In this document: piece by piece, positions 16,483 to 24,584 of the stretch
Layout: every line of letters starts with the position of its first letter
Numbering within the stretch: position 1 is the first letter of the stretch
NCBI RefSeq assembly: GCF_011046025.1
Contig: NZ_CP047640.1
Span: forward strand, 1-64,000
Source: Proteus sp. ZN5
GTDB taxonomy: Bacteria; Pseudomonadota; Gammaproteobacteria; Enterobacterales; Enterobacteriaceae
Direction: 5' to 3'
Length of the DNA stretch: 64,000 nt
Program-made: the position numbers and the translations under genes
The notes under the pieces: model-generated
The model's input: the letters and a program-made list of their open reading frames with translations, nothing else
Databases searched by the model: none
Told to the model about the DNA's origin: nothing

Positions 16483-17270
16483 TTGCCGACTACCTTGGTG
16501 CTCTCGCCTTTCACGTAGTGAACAAATTCTTCCAACTGATCAGCGTGCAAGGCCAAGCGATCTTCTTCTTGTCCAAGATAAGCCTGTCTAGCTTCAAGCA
16601 AGACGGGCTGATACTGGGCCGGTAGGCGCTCCATTGCCCAGTCGGCAGCGACATCCTTCGGCGCGATTTTGCCGGTTACTGCGCTGTACCAAATACGAGA
16701 CAACGTAAGCACTACATTTCGCTCATCGCCAGCCCAGTCGGGCTGCGAGTTCCATAGCTTCAAGGTTTCATTTAGTGCCTCGAATAGATCCTGTTCAGGG
16801 ACCGGATCAAAGAGTTCCTCCGCCGCTGGACCTACCAAGGCAACGCTATGTTCTCTTGCTTTTGTCAGCAAGATAGCCAGATCAATGTCGATCGTGGCTG
16901 GCTCGAAGATACCCGCAAGAATGTCATTGCGCTGCCATTCTCCAAATTGCAGTTCTCGCTTAGCTGGATAACGCCACGGAATGATGTCGTCGTGCACGAC
17001 AATGGTGACTTCTATAGCGCGGAGAGCCTCACTCTCGCCGGGGAAAGTCGAAACCTCCAGAAGGTCGTTGAGCAAAGCTCGCCGCGTTGTTTCATTAAGC
17101 CTTACAGTCACAGTAACCAGCAAATCAATATCGCTGTATGGCTTCAGGCCGCCATTCACTGCGGAGCCGTACAAATGCACGGCCAGCAACGTCGGCTCCA
17201 GATGGCGCTCAATGACGCTTAGCACCTCTGATAGTTGGTTCGAAATTTCGATGGTCACCGCTACCCTCAT
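16479..17270 (-). CDS. aadA: Streptomycin/spectinomycin adenylyltransferase AadA
   Basis: ANT(3'')-I, 263 residues, from the ATG at 17270 (MRVAVTIEISNQLSEV); upstream in-frame codons lie in attI1 and intI1. The nucleotidyltransferase motif GSAVNGGLKPYSDIDLLV (about residues 41-58) is intact. The N-terminus looks like aadA2 and the body like aadA1, a mosaic seen in several named alleles; I do not assign one. It is the first cassette. Its stop (TGA, 16481-16479) overlaps the aacA4 start, so its own attC is missing. Confidence 0.93.
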   Translation of the reverse strand: MRVAVTIEISNQLSEVLSVIERHLEPTLLAVHLYGSAVNGGLKPYSDIDLLVTVTVRLNETTRRALLNDLLEVSTFPGESEALRAIEVTIVVHDDIIPWRYPAKRELQFGEWQRNDILAGIFEPATIDIDLAILLTKAREHSVALVGPAAEELFDPVPEQDLFEALNETLKLWNSQPDWAGDERNVVLTLSRIWYSAVTGKIAPKDVAADWAMERLPAQYQPVLLEARQAYLGQEEDRLALHADQLEEFVHYVKGESTKVVGK

Positions 17271-17273
17271 GAT

Positions 17274-17340
17274 GTCTAACTTTGTTTTAGGGCGACTGCC
17301 CTGCTGCGTAACATCGTTGCTGCTCCATAACATCAAACAT
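17274..17340 (-). other. attI1: attI1 of the complex integron
   Basis: Core GTTAGAC at 17280-17274 (minus strand) joined to the aadA cassette, with the same flank as 8403-8468. It contains the attI1 strong and weak integrase sites. Confidence 0.92.
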
Positions 17341-17415
17341 CGACCCACGGCGTAACGCGCTTGCTGCTTGGATGCCCGAGGCATAGACTGTACAAAAAAA
17401 CAGTCATAACAAGCC

Positions 17416-18429
17416 ATGAAAACCGCCACTGCGCCGTTACCACCGCTGCGTTCGGTCAAGGTTCTGGACCAGTTGCGTGAGCGCATACGCTACTTGCATT
17501 ACAGTTTACGAACCGAACAGGCTTATGTCAACTGGGTTCGTGCCTTCATCCGTTTCCACGGTGTGCGTCACCCGGCAACCTTGGGCAGCAGCGAAGTCGA
17601 GGCATTTCTGTCCTGGCTGGCGAACGAGCGCAAGGTTTCGGTCTCCACGCATCGTCAGGCATTGGCGGCCTTGCTGTTCTTCTACGGCAAGGTGCTGTGC
17701 ACGGATCTGCCCTGGCTTCAGGAGATCGGAAGACCTCGGCCGTCGCGGCGCTTGCCGGTGGTGCTGACCCCGGATGAAGTGGTTCGCATCCTCGGTTTTC
17801 TGGAAGGCGAGCATCGTTTGTTCGCCCAGCTTCTGTATGGAACGGGCATGCGGATCAGTGAGGGTTTGCAACTGCGGGTCAAGGATCTGGATTTCGATCA
17901 CGGCACGATCATCGTGCGGGAGGGCAAGGGCTCCAAGGATCGGGCCTTGATGTTACCCGAGAGCTTGGCACCCAGCCTGCGCGAGCAGCTGTCGCGTGCA
18001 CGGGCATGGTGGCTGAAGGACCAGGCCGAGGGCCGCAGCGGCGTTGCGCTTCCCGACGCCCTTGAGCGGAAGTATCCGCGCGCCGGGCATTCCTGGCCGT
18101 GGTTCTGGGTTTTTGCGCAGCACACGCATTCGACCGATCCACGGAGCGGTGTCGTGCGTCGCCATCACATGTATGACCAGACCTTTCAGCGCGCCTTCAA
18201 ACGTGCCGTAGAACAAGCAGGCATCACGAAGCCCGCCACACCGCACACCCTCCGCCACTCGTTCGCGACGGCCTTGCTCCGCAGCGGTTACGACATTCGA
18301 ACCGTGCAGGATCTGCTCGGCCATTCCGACGTCTCTACGACGATGATTTACACGCATGTGCTGAAAGTTGGCGGTGCCGGAGTGCGCTCACCGCTTGATG
18401 CGCTGCCGCCCCTCACTAGTGAGAGGTAG
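17416..18429 (+). CDS. intI1: Class 1 integron integrase IntI1
   Basis: A complete 337-residue tyrosine recombinase that inserts and excises cassettes at attI1/attC. The box I Arg is in LYGTGMRISEGLQLRVKD (about residue 146), the box II pattern is HTLRHSFATAL (about 277-287), and the catalytic Tyr is in STTMIYTHVL (about residue 312). The extra IntI-specific region around residues 190-220 is present. Residues Arg32 and Asn39 match the strong Pc variant. It is divergent from the cassettes. Confidence 0.97.
   Translation: MKTATAPLPPLRSVKVLDQLRERIRYLHYSLRTEQAYVNWVRAFIRFHGVRHPATLGSSEVEAFLSWLANERKVSVSTHRQALAALLFFYGKVLCTDLPWLQEIGRPRPSRRLPVVLTPDEVVRILGFLEGEHRLFAQLLYGTGMRISEGLQLRVKDLDFDHGTIIVREGKGSKDRALMLPESLAPSLREQLSRARAWWLKDQAEGRSGVALPDALERKYPRAGHSWPWFWVFAQHTHSTDPRSGVVRRHHMYDQTFQRAFKRAVEQAGITKPATPHTLRHSFATALLRSGYDIRTVQDLLGHSDVSTTMIYTHVLKVGGAGVRSPLDALPPLTSER
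17503..17531 (-). promoter_or_regulatory. Pc: Integron cassette promoter Pc, strong (PcS)
   Basis: Minus strand: -35 TTGACA (17531-17526), 17-bp spacer, -10 TAAACT (17508-17503). This is the PcS form. It drives aadA, aacA4, qacEdelta1 and sul1. Confidence 0.93.
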
Positions 18430-18606
18430 GGCAGCGCAAGTCAATCCTGGCGGATTCACTACCCCTGCGCGAAGGCCATCGGTGCCGCATCGAACGGCCG
18501 GTTGCGGAAAGTCCTCCCTGCGTCCGCTGATGGCCGGCAGCAGCCCGTCGTTGCCTGATGGATCCAACCCCTCCGCTGCTATAGTGCAGTCGGCTTCTGA
18601 CGTTCA

Positions 18607-18631
18607 GTGCAGCCGTCTTCTGAAAACGACA
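18607..18631. repeat. IRi: Integron inverted repeat IRi
   Basis: The 25-bp 5'-end repeat of class 1 integrons, with the TGTCGTTTTC tip at 18631 facing the res site. It marks the exact 5' border of the integron. Confidence 0.93.
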
Positions 18632-18734
18632 CCATGTGCAAACGATGTCAGAATAGAGTTAAATTTCCTATTGATTGACATATTCCGTCAAAGGTAATAG
18701 ATTTCATCCTGACACTTTTGCCTTTGGAGGCATC
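18632..18734 (+). promoter_or_regulatory. res: res site of the Tn21-subgroup transposon
   Basis: AT-rich sequence with spaced dyads typical of a resolvase binding region (GTCAGAATAG..., TTGACATATTCCGTCAA, TTTCATCCTGACA), directly upstream of tnpR and with the GGAGG ribosome site at its end. IRi touches its outer edge, so part of the site may be replaced by the integron. Confidence 0.75.
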
Positions 18735-19292
18735 TTGCAAGGTCAACGCATCGGCTATGTCCGCGTCAGCAGCTTCGACCAGAACCCGGAACGGCAATTG
18801 GAGGGTGTTCAGGTGGCGCGGGTGTTCACCGACAAGGCTTCTGGCAAGGACACCCAGCGTCCCGAGCTGGAAAGGCTGCTGGCCTTCGTCCGCGAGGGCG
18901 ACACCGTGGTGGTGCATAGCATGGACAGGCTGGCACGCAACCTTGATGACCTGCGCCGCATCGTCCAAGGGCTGACACAACGGGGCGTGCGCATGGAGTT
19001 CGTCAAAGAAGGGCTGAAGTTCACCGGCGAGGACTCACCGATGGCCAATCTGATGCTGTCGGTCATGGGAGCCTTCGCTGAGTTCGAGCGCGCCCTGATC
19101 CGCGAACGTCAGCGCGAGGGAATCGTGCTGGCCAAGCAGCGCGGTGCCTACCGGGGACGAAAGAAATCGCTGAACAGCGAACAAATTGCCGAGTTGAAAC
19201 GGCGAGTTGCGGCAGGCGACCAAAAAACCTTGGTGGCCCGTGACTTCGGCATCAGCCGCGAAACCTTGTACCAGTACCTGCGGGAAGACTGA
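18735..19292 (+). CDS. tnpR: Tn21-subgroup resolvase TnpR
   Basis: A 185-residue serine recombinase. I chose the TTG at 18735 (reads QGQRIGYVRVSSFDQNPER after the start) because GGAGG lies 5 bp ahead; a longer frame from 18675 would run through res. The catalytic Ser is in YVRVSSFDQ (about residue 10-12), with HSMDRLARN (about 63-71) and the C-terminal helix-turn-helix (about 160-182, GISRETLYQYL). It overlaps no other gene; tnpA starts 3 bp on. Confidence 0.93.
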   Translation: MQGQRIGYVRVSSFDQNPERQLEGVQVARVFTDKASGKDTQRPELERLLAFVREGDTVVVHSMDRLARNLDDLRRIVQGLTQRGVRMEFVKEGLKFTGEDSPMANLMLSVMGAFAEFERALIRERQREGIVLAKQRGAYRGRKKSLNSEQIAELKRRVAAGDQKTLVARDFGISRETLYQYLRED

Positions 19293-19294
19293 CC

Positions 19295-22267
19295 ATGCCA
19301 CGCCGCTCAATCCTGTCCGCCACCGAGCGCGAAAGCCTGCTGGCACTGCCAGATGCCAAAGACGAACTGATACGGCACTACACGTTCAACGAAACCGACC
19401 TGTCGGTGATCCGTCAGCGTCGCGGCGCCGCGAATCGATTGGGCTTCGCTGTGCAGCTTTGCTACTTGCGATTCCCTGGCACCTTTTTGGGCGTCGATGA
19501 GCCTCCGTTTCCGCCCCTGTTGCGCATGGTGGCCGCGCAACTCAAGATGCCAGTGGAAAGTTGGAGCGAGTACGGCCAGCGCGAACAGACACGGCGGGAG
19601 CACTTGGTCGAGCTGCAAACGGTTTTTGGGTTCAAGCCCTTCACCATGAGCCACTATCGGCAAGCCGTGCATACATTGACCGAGCTGGCCTTGCAGACCG
19701 ACAAAGGCATCGTGCTGGCGAGCGCACTTGTCGAGAATCTGCGGCGGCAGAGCATTATCCTGCCCGCCATGAATGCCATCGAGCGCGCAAGCGCCGAGGC
19801 CATCACCCGTGCCAACCGACGCATTTACGCGGCGCTGACCGATTCTTTGTTATCACCCCACCGTCAGCGCCTGGACGAACTTCTCAAGCGCAAGGACGGC
19901 AGTAAAGTGACGTGGCTGGCATGGCTGCGCCAGTCGCCTGCCAAACCGAACTCTCGCCACATGCTCGAACATATTGAGCGCCTGAAATCCTGGCAAGCAC
20001 TTGATCTGCCCGCAGGCATCGAGCGGCAGGTTCACCAGAACCGCCTGCTCAAAATCGCTCGTGAAGGTGGCCAGATGACGCCTGCTGATCTGGCAAAGTT
20101 CGAGGTGCAACGACGCTATGCCACGCTGGTAGCGCTGGCCATCGAAGGCATGGCCACCGTCACCGATGAAATCATCGACCTTCACGATCGCATCATCGGC
20201 AAGCTGTTCAACGCGGCCAAGAACAAGCATCAGCAGCAGTTCCAGGCTTCCGGCAAGGCGATCAACGACAAGGTGCGGATGTATGGGCGCATCGGTCAAG
20301 CGTTGATTGAGGCCAAGCAAAGCGGCAGCGATCCGTTCGCCGCCATCGAGGCCGTTATGCCCTGGGACACCTTCGCCGCCAGCGTCACCGAAGCGCAAAC
20401 ATTGGCGCGGCCTGCCGACTTTGATTTCCTGCACCACATCGGTGAAAGCTATGCCACGCTACGCCGCTACGCGCCGCAGTTCCTGGGCGTGCTCAAATTG
20501 CGGGCTGCGCCCGCCGCCAAGGGTGTGCTCGATGCCATCGACATGCTGCGCGGCATGAACAGCGACAGCGCGCGCAAGGTGCCCGCCGATGCGCCAACCG
20601 CATTCATCAAGCCGCGCTGGGCAAAGCTGGTTCTGACCGACGACGGCATCGACCGGCGTTACTACGAGTTATGCGCCCTGTCGGAGCTGAAGAACGCGCT
20701 GCGCTCCGGTGATGTCTGGGTGCAGGGTTCTCGCCAGTTCAAGGACTTCGACGAATACCTGGTGCCGGTCGAGAAGTTCGCCACTTTGAAGCTGGCCAGC
20801 GAATTGCCGCTGGCAGTGGCCACCGACTGCGACCAATACCTGCATGACCGGTTGGAATTGTTGGAGGCGCAACTCGCCACAGTCAACCGCATGGCTGCGG
20901 CCAACGACTTACCGGATGCCATCATCACCACCGCGTCAGGCCTGAAGATCACGCCGCTGGACGCGGCAGTACCAGACGCCGCGCAAGCCATGATCGACCA
21001 GACAGCTATGCTGCTGCCGCACCTCAAAATCACCGAGTTGCTGATGGAGGTCGATGAATGGACGGGCTTCACCCGCCACTTCACACACCTGAAGACCAGC
21101 GACACGGCCAAGGACAAAACCTTGCTGTTGACGACGATCCTGGCCGACGCGATCAACCTGGGTCTGACCAAAATGGCCGAGTCCTGCCCTGGCACCACCT
21201 ACGCCAAGCTGTCTTGGCTGCAAGCCTGGCACATCCGCGATGAAACCTATTCGACGGCGCTGGCCGAGCTGGTGAATGCGCAGTTTCGGCAACCCTTCGC
21301 CGGCAACTGGGGTGACGGCACCACGTCATCGTCGGACGGCCAGAACTTCAGAACCGGCAGCAAAGCAGAAAGCACTGGTCATATCAACCCGAAGTATGGA
21401 AGCAGTCCAGGACGGACTTTCTACACCCATATCTCCGACCAGTACGCGCCCTTCAGTGCCAAGGTGGTCAACGTGGGCATTCGTGATTCAACTTACGTGC
21501 TTGATGGCCTGCTGTACCACGAGTCGGACTTGCGCATCGAGGAACACTACACCGACACGGCAGGCTTCACCGATCACGTGTTTGGCTTGATGCATTTGCT
21601 GGGATTTCGCTTCGCGCCGCGTATCCGTGACTTGGGCGAAACCAAGCTATTCATCCCCAAGGGCGATGCCGCCTATGACGCGCTCAAGCCGATGATTAGC
21701 AGCGACAGGCTGAACATCAAGCAAATACGCGCCCATTGGGATGAAATTCTGCGGCTGGCCACCTCCATCAAGCAAGGCACGGTAACGGCTTCGCTGATGC
21801 TGCGCAAACTCGGCAGCTACCCGCGCCAGAACGGCTTGGCCGTGGCGTTGCGCGAGCTGGGGCGCATCGAGCGCACGCTGTTCATTTTGGATTGGCTGCA
21901 AAGCGTGGAGCTGCGCCGCCGCGTCCATGCGGGGCTGAATAAGGGCGAGGCGCGCAACGCGCTGGCCAGGGCGGTCTTCTTCTACCGATTGGGTGAAATC
22001 CGCGACCGCAGTTTTGAGCAGCAGCGCTACCGGGCCAGCGGCCTCAATCTGGTGACGGCGGCCATCGTGTTGTGGAACACGGTATATCTGGAGCGTGCCA
22101 CCAGTGCTTTGCGTGGCAACGGCACGGCGCTGGACGACACATTGTTGCAATATCTGTCGCCGCTGGGGTGGGAGCACATCAACCTGACCGGCGATTACCT
22201 ATGGCGCAGCAGCGCCAAGGTCGGTGCGGGGAAGTTTAGGCCATTGCGACCGCTGCCACCGGCTTAG
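19295..22267 (+). CDS. tnpA: Tn3-family transposase TnpA, Tn21 subgroup
   Basis: A 990-residue DDE transposase of the Tn21/Tn1696 subgroup, close to the usual 988-990 residues. The catalytic region shows the first Asp in ILADAINLGLTKMAES (about 690), the second in TFYTHISDQYAPF (about 710-722; DQYAPF), and Glu in the C-terminal SALRGNGTALDDTLLQYLSP zone (Glu in YLERATSAL). The stop lies within the terminal repeat, as is usual. It is uninterrupted and may still mobilise the whole region if a partner repeat exists. Confidence 0.94.
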   Translation: MPRRSILSATERESLLALPDAKDELIRHYTFNETDLSVIRQRRGAANRLGFAVQLCYLRFPGTFLGVDEPPFPPLLRMVAAQLKMPVESWSEYGQREQTRREHLVELQTVFGFKPFTMSHYRQAVHTLTELALQTDKGIVLASALVENLRRQSIILPAMNAIERASAEAITRANRRIYAALTDSLLSPHRQRLDELLKRKDGSKVTWLAWLRQSPAKPNSRHMLEHIERLKSWQALDLPAGIERQVHQNRLLKIAREGGQMTPADLAKFEVQRRYATLVALAIEGMATVTDEIIDLHDRIIGKLFNAAKNKHQQQFQASGKAINDKVRMYGRIGQALIEAKQSGSDPFAAIEAVMPWDTFAASVTEAQTLARPADFDFLHHIGESYATLRRYAPQFLGVLKLRAAPAAKGVLDAIDMLRGMNSDSARKVPADAPTAFIKPRWAKLVLTDDGIDRRYYELCALSELKNALRSGDVWVQGSRQFKDFDEYLVPVEKFATLKLASELPLAVATDCDQYLHDRLELLEAQLATVNRMAAANDLPDAIITTASGLKITPLDAAVPDAAQAMIDQTAMLLPHLKITELLMEVDEWTGFTRHFTHLKTSDTAKDKTLLLTTILADAINLGLTKMAESCPGTTYAKLSWLQAWHIRDETYSTALAELVNAQFRQPFAGNWGDGTTSSSDGQNFRTGSKAESTGHINPKYGSSPGRTFYTHISDQYAPFSAKVVNVGIRDSTYVLDGLLYHESDLRIEEHYTDTAGFTDHVFGLMHLLGFRFAPRIRDLGETKLFIPKGDAAYDALKPMISSDRLNIKQIRAHWDEILRLATSIKQGTVTASLMLRKLGSYPRQNGLAVALRELGRIERTLFILDWLQSVELRRRVHAGLNKGEARNALARAVFFYRLGEIRDRSFEQQRYRASGLNLVTAAIVLWNTVYLERATSALRGNGTALDDTLLQYLSPLGWEHINLTGDYLWRSSAKVGAGKFRPLRPLPPA

Positions 22268-22300
22268 CGTGCTTTATTTTCCGTTTTCTGAGACGACCCC
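22263..22300 (-). repeat. IR: Tn21-subgroup 38-bp terminal inverted repeat
   Basis: Minus strand begins GGGGTCGTCTCAGAAAACGG at 22300 and ends with AAGCACGCTAAG at 22263, the 38-bp end of this transposon group. It interrupts the plasmid gene at 22301. I did not find the partner end in the window. Confidence 0.93.
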
Positions 22301-22528
22301 CAATAGTGGTGAAACCTTTTCGCCATGTGTATAGGAATGTTTTAGACTCGCTATTTTACTTTCATCTTTAAAGTGATTGTTAGGGGTCATAATATGCAGC
22401 AGTGCTAGATCTACGGTATAGATATCACCGGTCACAACTGGCGGGGTTACAAATATTTCAGTAAGGGCATACAAACGTAATACTTTAAGGGTGTAGTTTT
22501 CTTTGGTGCGTGGGTAGGCTAATTTCAT
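22301..22528 (-). pseudogene. Unknown plasmid gene, cut by the Tn21-type transposon
   Basis: The minus-strand frame from ATG 22528 (MKLAYPRTKENYTLKV) is host sequence for 76 codons, then enters the transposon end at 22300 and stops inside it. It is the last gene of the operon that starts at 24096, 16 bp behind the previous gene. No known domain; the visible part has an alternating hydrophobic pattern (EIFVTPPVVTGDIYTVDLALLHI). The 3' part is missing from this place. Confidence 0.6.
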
Positions 22529-22544
22529 AATGATTTCTCTGTGA

Positions 22545-22970
22545 TTAATAGTATAGATTTTGGCTGTCAGGATGTTTGTCTAAACCGTTAAATTTTATCA
22601 GGAACGGCAAATAATTTTGGTTCTTCAGATATGCTTTTGCTTTAAGCGCGAGATAGTAACTCTCAATCCCCTCTACCAATACAAACAAAGCAGTAGCAGA
22701 CTCATACCCTATCCCATATGCATAGTTTGTACAGTCGGGCAATATATCGTCACTGTGGCTATGTATTGCGGAATGATGCTCACCGGTCAAAGTATTGATG
22801 ATAATAGGCAGGGGGTTTTCGAGTAATTCAAGCAGATCCGATGGTGACAGTTCATTAATGAATGTTTCATCACCTGCACTAATTTTATCAAATGCCGGTT
22901 TCGCAGGAACTCCTGAATGGGCTATAAATTCAGAGGCTATGTGCTGTAACAACGCTGTGTTGTTCATCAT
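22545..22970 (-). CDS. Unknown plasmid protein (141 residues)
   Basis: I recognise no family. The protein is acidic and soluble with Leu-rich helices (ELSPSDLLELLENPLPIII) and a His cluster (GEHHSAIHSHSDD). Two ATGs (22970 and 22967) compete; the 22970 one overlaps the stop of the lipoprotein gene in the order ATGA, which points to translational coupling. It belongs to the Tus-like operon. Confidence 0.6.
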   Translation of the reverse strand: MMNNTALLQHIASEFIAHSGVPAKPAFDKISAGDETFINELSPSDLLELLENPLPIIINTLTGEHHSAIHSHSDDILPDCTNYAYGIGYESATALFVLVEGIESYYLALKAKAYLKNQNYLPFLIKFNGLDKHPDSQNLYY

Positions 22971-23263
22971 TTTTTATAGGTCCTCCCATACTGTTTGAAA
23001 TATTCATTGAGCTCTTTGTCTCGCTCATACGTAGCCGCATCTGCCGCTTGTCTGGCTTCATCAACCTGCTTTCTTTGTAGTTCTTCAGCCAGCTTCAGAT
23101 AAGATTGAATATTCTCTTGGTTTGGTTCATTTGTTACGAGTTCAAACGCAACTCTTTCACGTTCCTCCAATGAGACGCACCCCATCAACGAAAACATGGC
23201 AACTGAAGCACAAGAGTAAAAACGAGCGGTTGAGAATTCCCGTTGTGTTTTTTTCTTCATCAT
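22967..23263 (-). CDS. Small lipoprotein in the Tus-like operon
   Basis: 98 residues with a basic N-terminus, a hydrophobic stretch and the lipobox FSLMGC (cleavage before the Cys at about residue 29), so it is likely lipidated and placed in the envelope. The mature part is a charged helix (VDEARQAADAATYERDKELNEYFKQYG pattern). It overlaps the Tus-like gene by 4 bp at its start. Function unknown; entry-exclusion or conjugation lipoproteins look similar, but nothing here proves that. Confidence 0.6.
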   Translation of the reverse strand: MMKKKTQREFSTARFYSCASVAMFSLMGCVSLEERERVAFELVTNEPNQENIQSYLKLAEELQRKQVDEARQAADAATYERDKELNEYFKQYGRTYKK

Positions 23264-24096
23264 TTTTCCAACTTAATTATCTGTTGCCCCCTAAACACGC
23301 CAAGGAGAGTCGTTTTGTGTTTGTCAGAACGCTCCTGTCTGTCTGCTTCAGCAGTAAACAATGGCAGGGGACTTACTTTAAAATCCTGATCCTGCACTAT
23401 CAAAAACGGCACAGGAGCGTTTATGCAGCGTTTTTTCCCACTGGCAAAGGTTAGGTTGCAGATCGGCTGCGGCGTAACGCTACGCTTTATTCTGAGCCTA
23501 TTAGCAGGGCACTCTTGGATTTTATCCATTAAGTCCTGTAACTCAGCGTTGCCTTTTGCTATGTCAGCTATGAGCTGATAAAGCTTAACAGGGTCTGTTT
23601 TCTGCATGAGTCCTTTTAAGCCCCACGTATATGAAGCATGAGTGATCACATCGTCAGAGTTAAATACAGGAATGTTCCGGTACAAATGCAGTGTCATTAC
23701 GTTACTCAGATGTTTACGCAAAATTCTGAAACGCTCAGATTTCGGCAGTGCGACAACCGAGCTTCTGATATTGTTTTTTACGGTATTGATTTTGATTAGA
23801 TGATCAGCAAGTTCCATAGCCGCAGTTGATAACTGTACATATCCGGCTGTTCGCCTCGCAAACTTTTGTGAGTACAACGGAGAAATGTATAAGTCCTGCC
23901 AACATGAGATAACCGATGTATAGGCATGAGAACCCCAATTCACAACCGGCTCAATGCATTTACCGATATCATCACAACCATTTTCTACCGGTGGAATGAC
24001 ACAGGTAAGGGCTGAAATTACCTTTGTATCTCGAAAAAGAGAGTCAAGCTGGTGGAGGTACTTCAGCAATGAACCAATATAGCTATCAAGCATCAC
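23260..24096 (-). CDS. Tus-like replication terminus-binding protein
   Basis: 278 residues. Two blocks align by eye with E. coli Tus: residues 102-145 (INTVKN..., RFRILRKHLSNVMTLHLYR against Tus RFEWVHRHLPGLITLNAYR) and 198-235 (NRLRIKRSVTPQP... against Tus KLKIKRPVKVQP). These regions of Tus lie around its DNA-binding beta strands. The protein is about 30 residues shorter than Tus (309). It heads a four-gene operon. A 19-bp inverted pair with GTATGTTG, part of the Ter consensus, lies just upstream. I infer a polar fork barrier for plasmid replication; binding specificity is not shown. Confidence 0.65.
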   Translation of the reverse strand: MMLDSYIGSLLKYLHQLDSLFRDTKVISALTCVIPPVENGCDDIGKCIEPVVNWGSHAYTSVISCWQDLYISPLYSQKFARRTAGYVQLSTAAMELADHLIKINTVKNNIRSSVVALPKSERFRILRKHLSNVMTLHLYRNIPVFNSDDVITHASYTWGLKGLMQKTDPVKLYQLIADIAKGNAELQDLMDKIQECPANRLRIKRSVTPQPICNLTFASGKKRCINAPVPFLIVQDQDFKVSPLPLFTAEADRQERSDKHKTTLLGVFRGQQIIKLEK

Positions 24097-24133
24097 ATGA
24101 AACTCCTGTTCTTAGAAAGAAAGAATCATAACC

Positions 24134-24313
24134 AAATATGCCAACATACAAATAAGCGTTCAACAAATACAGGAGCGAAACTTACACATCTGCGCCCCTG
24201 ACTCGCGCTTTTTTCTCTTTTTTTCTCTTTTTTTCTCCCCCTTTTCTCTAGGCGCGGCTGTTCAAGGTGGAACGCCCATGTAACTACACCATCTTTTGTA
24301 TGTTGGCATATTT
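24134..24313. promoter_or_regulatory. 19-bp inverted pair, possible Ter-like sites
   Basis: TTTGTATGTTGGCATATTT stands at 24295-24313 and its exact reverse complement at 24134-24152, 142 bp apart. The core GTATGTTG equals the first half of the E. coli Ter core, but the second half (GTAAC) is not conserved. The inner site is 38 bp before the Tus-like start, a place comparable to TerB before tus. Between the arms is a pyrimidine tract with three CTC-T7 units (about 24208-24247). Confidence 0.5.
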
Positions 24314-24354
24314 CATGGCGACTTTTACAAAATGAAATATGACCGATCATGCTA

Positions 24355-24582
24355 TTATTCTTGTTCTCTGGATTTCTTCAAAAATTTTTTAAAACTGCTA
24401 TCACTGACCATCAAGCCGTAAGCCGGTAAAGCATCCATAATCGCATTCCAAGACATGCCTGATGATTTCATTTCAAATAAATCATCCTGAATATGGTTCA
24501 ACATAGCATTTTTTTTATAATTCGGGTTCTGCAAACTGAACTGAGTAATTTTTTCTTGTAATCGTTTATTTTTATACATCAT
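24355..24582 (-). CDS. Small unknown protein after rep
   Basis: 75 codons, starting 3 bp after the rep stop on the same strand, so probably co-transcribed with rep. Lys-rich, with a segment GMSWNAIMDALPAYGLMVSD followed by a basic FKKFLKKSREQ, which looks like a small helical DNA- or protein-binding domain. I do not know a family. It may be a copy-control or relaxase-accessory protein, but there is no direct evidence. Confidence 0.55.
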   Translation of the reverse strand: MMYKNKRLQEKITQFSLQNPNYKKNAMLNHIQDDLFEMKSSGMSWNAIMDALPAYGLMVSDSSFKKFLKKSREQE

Positions 24583-24584
24583 TA

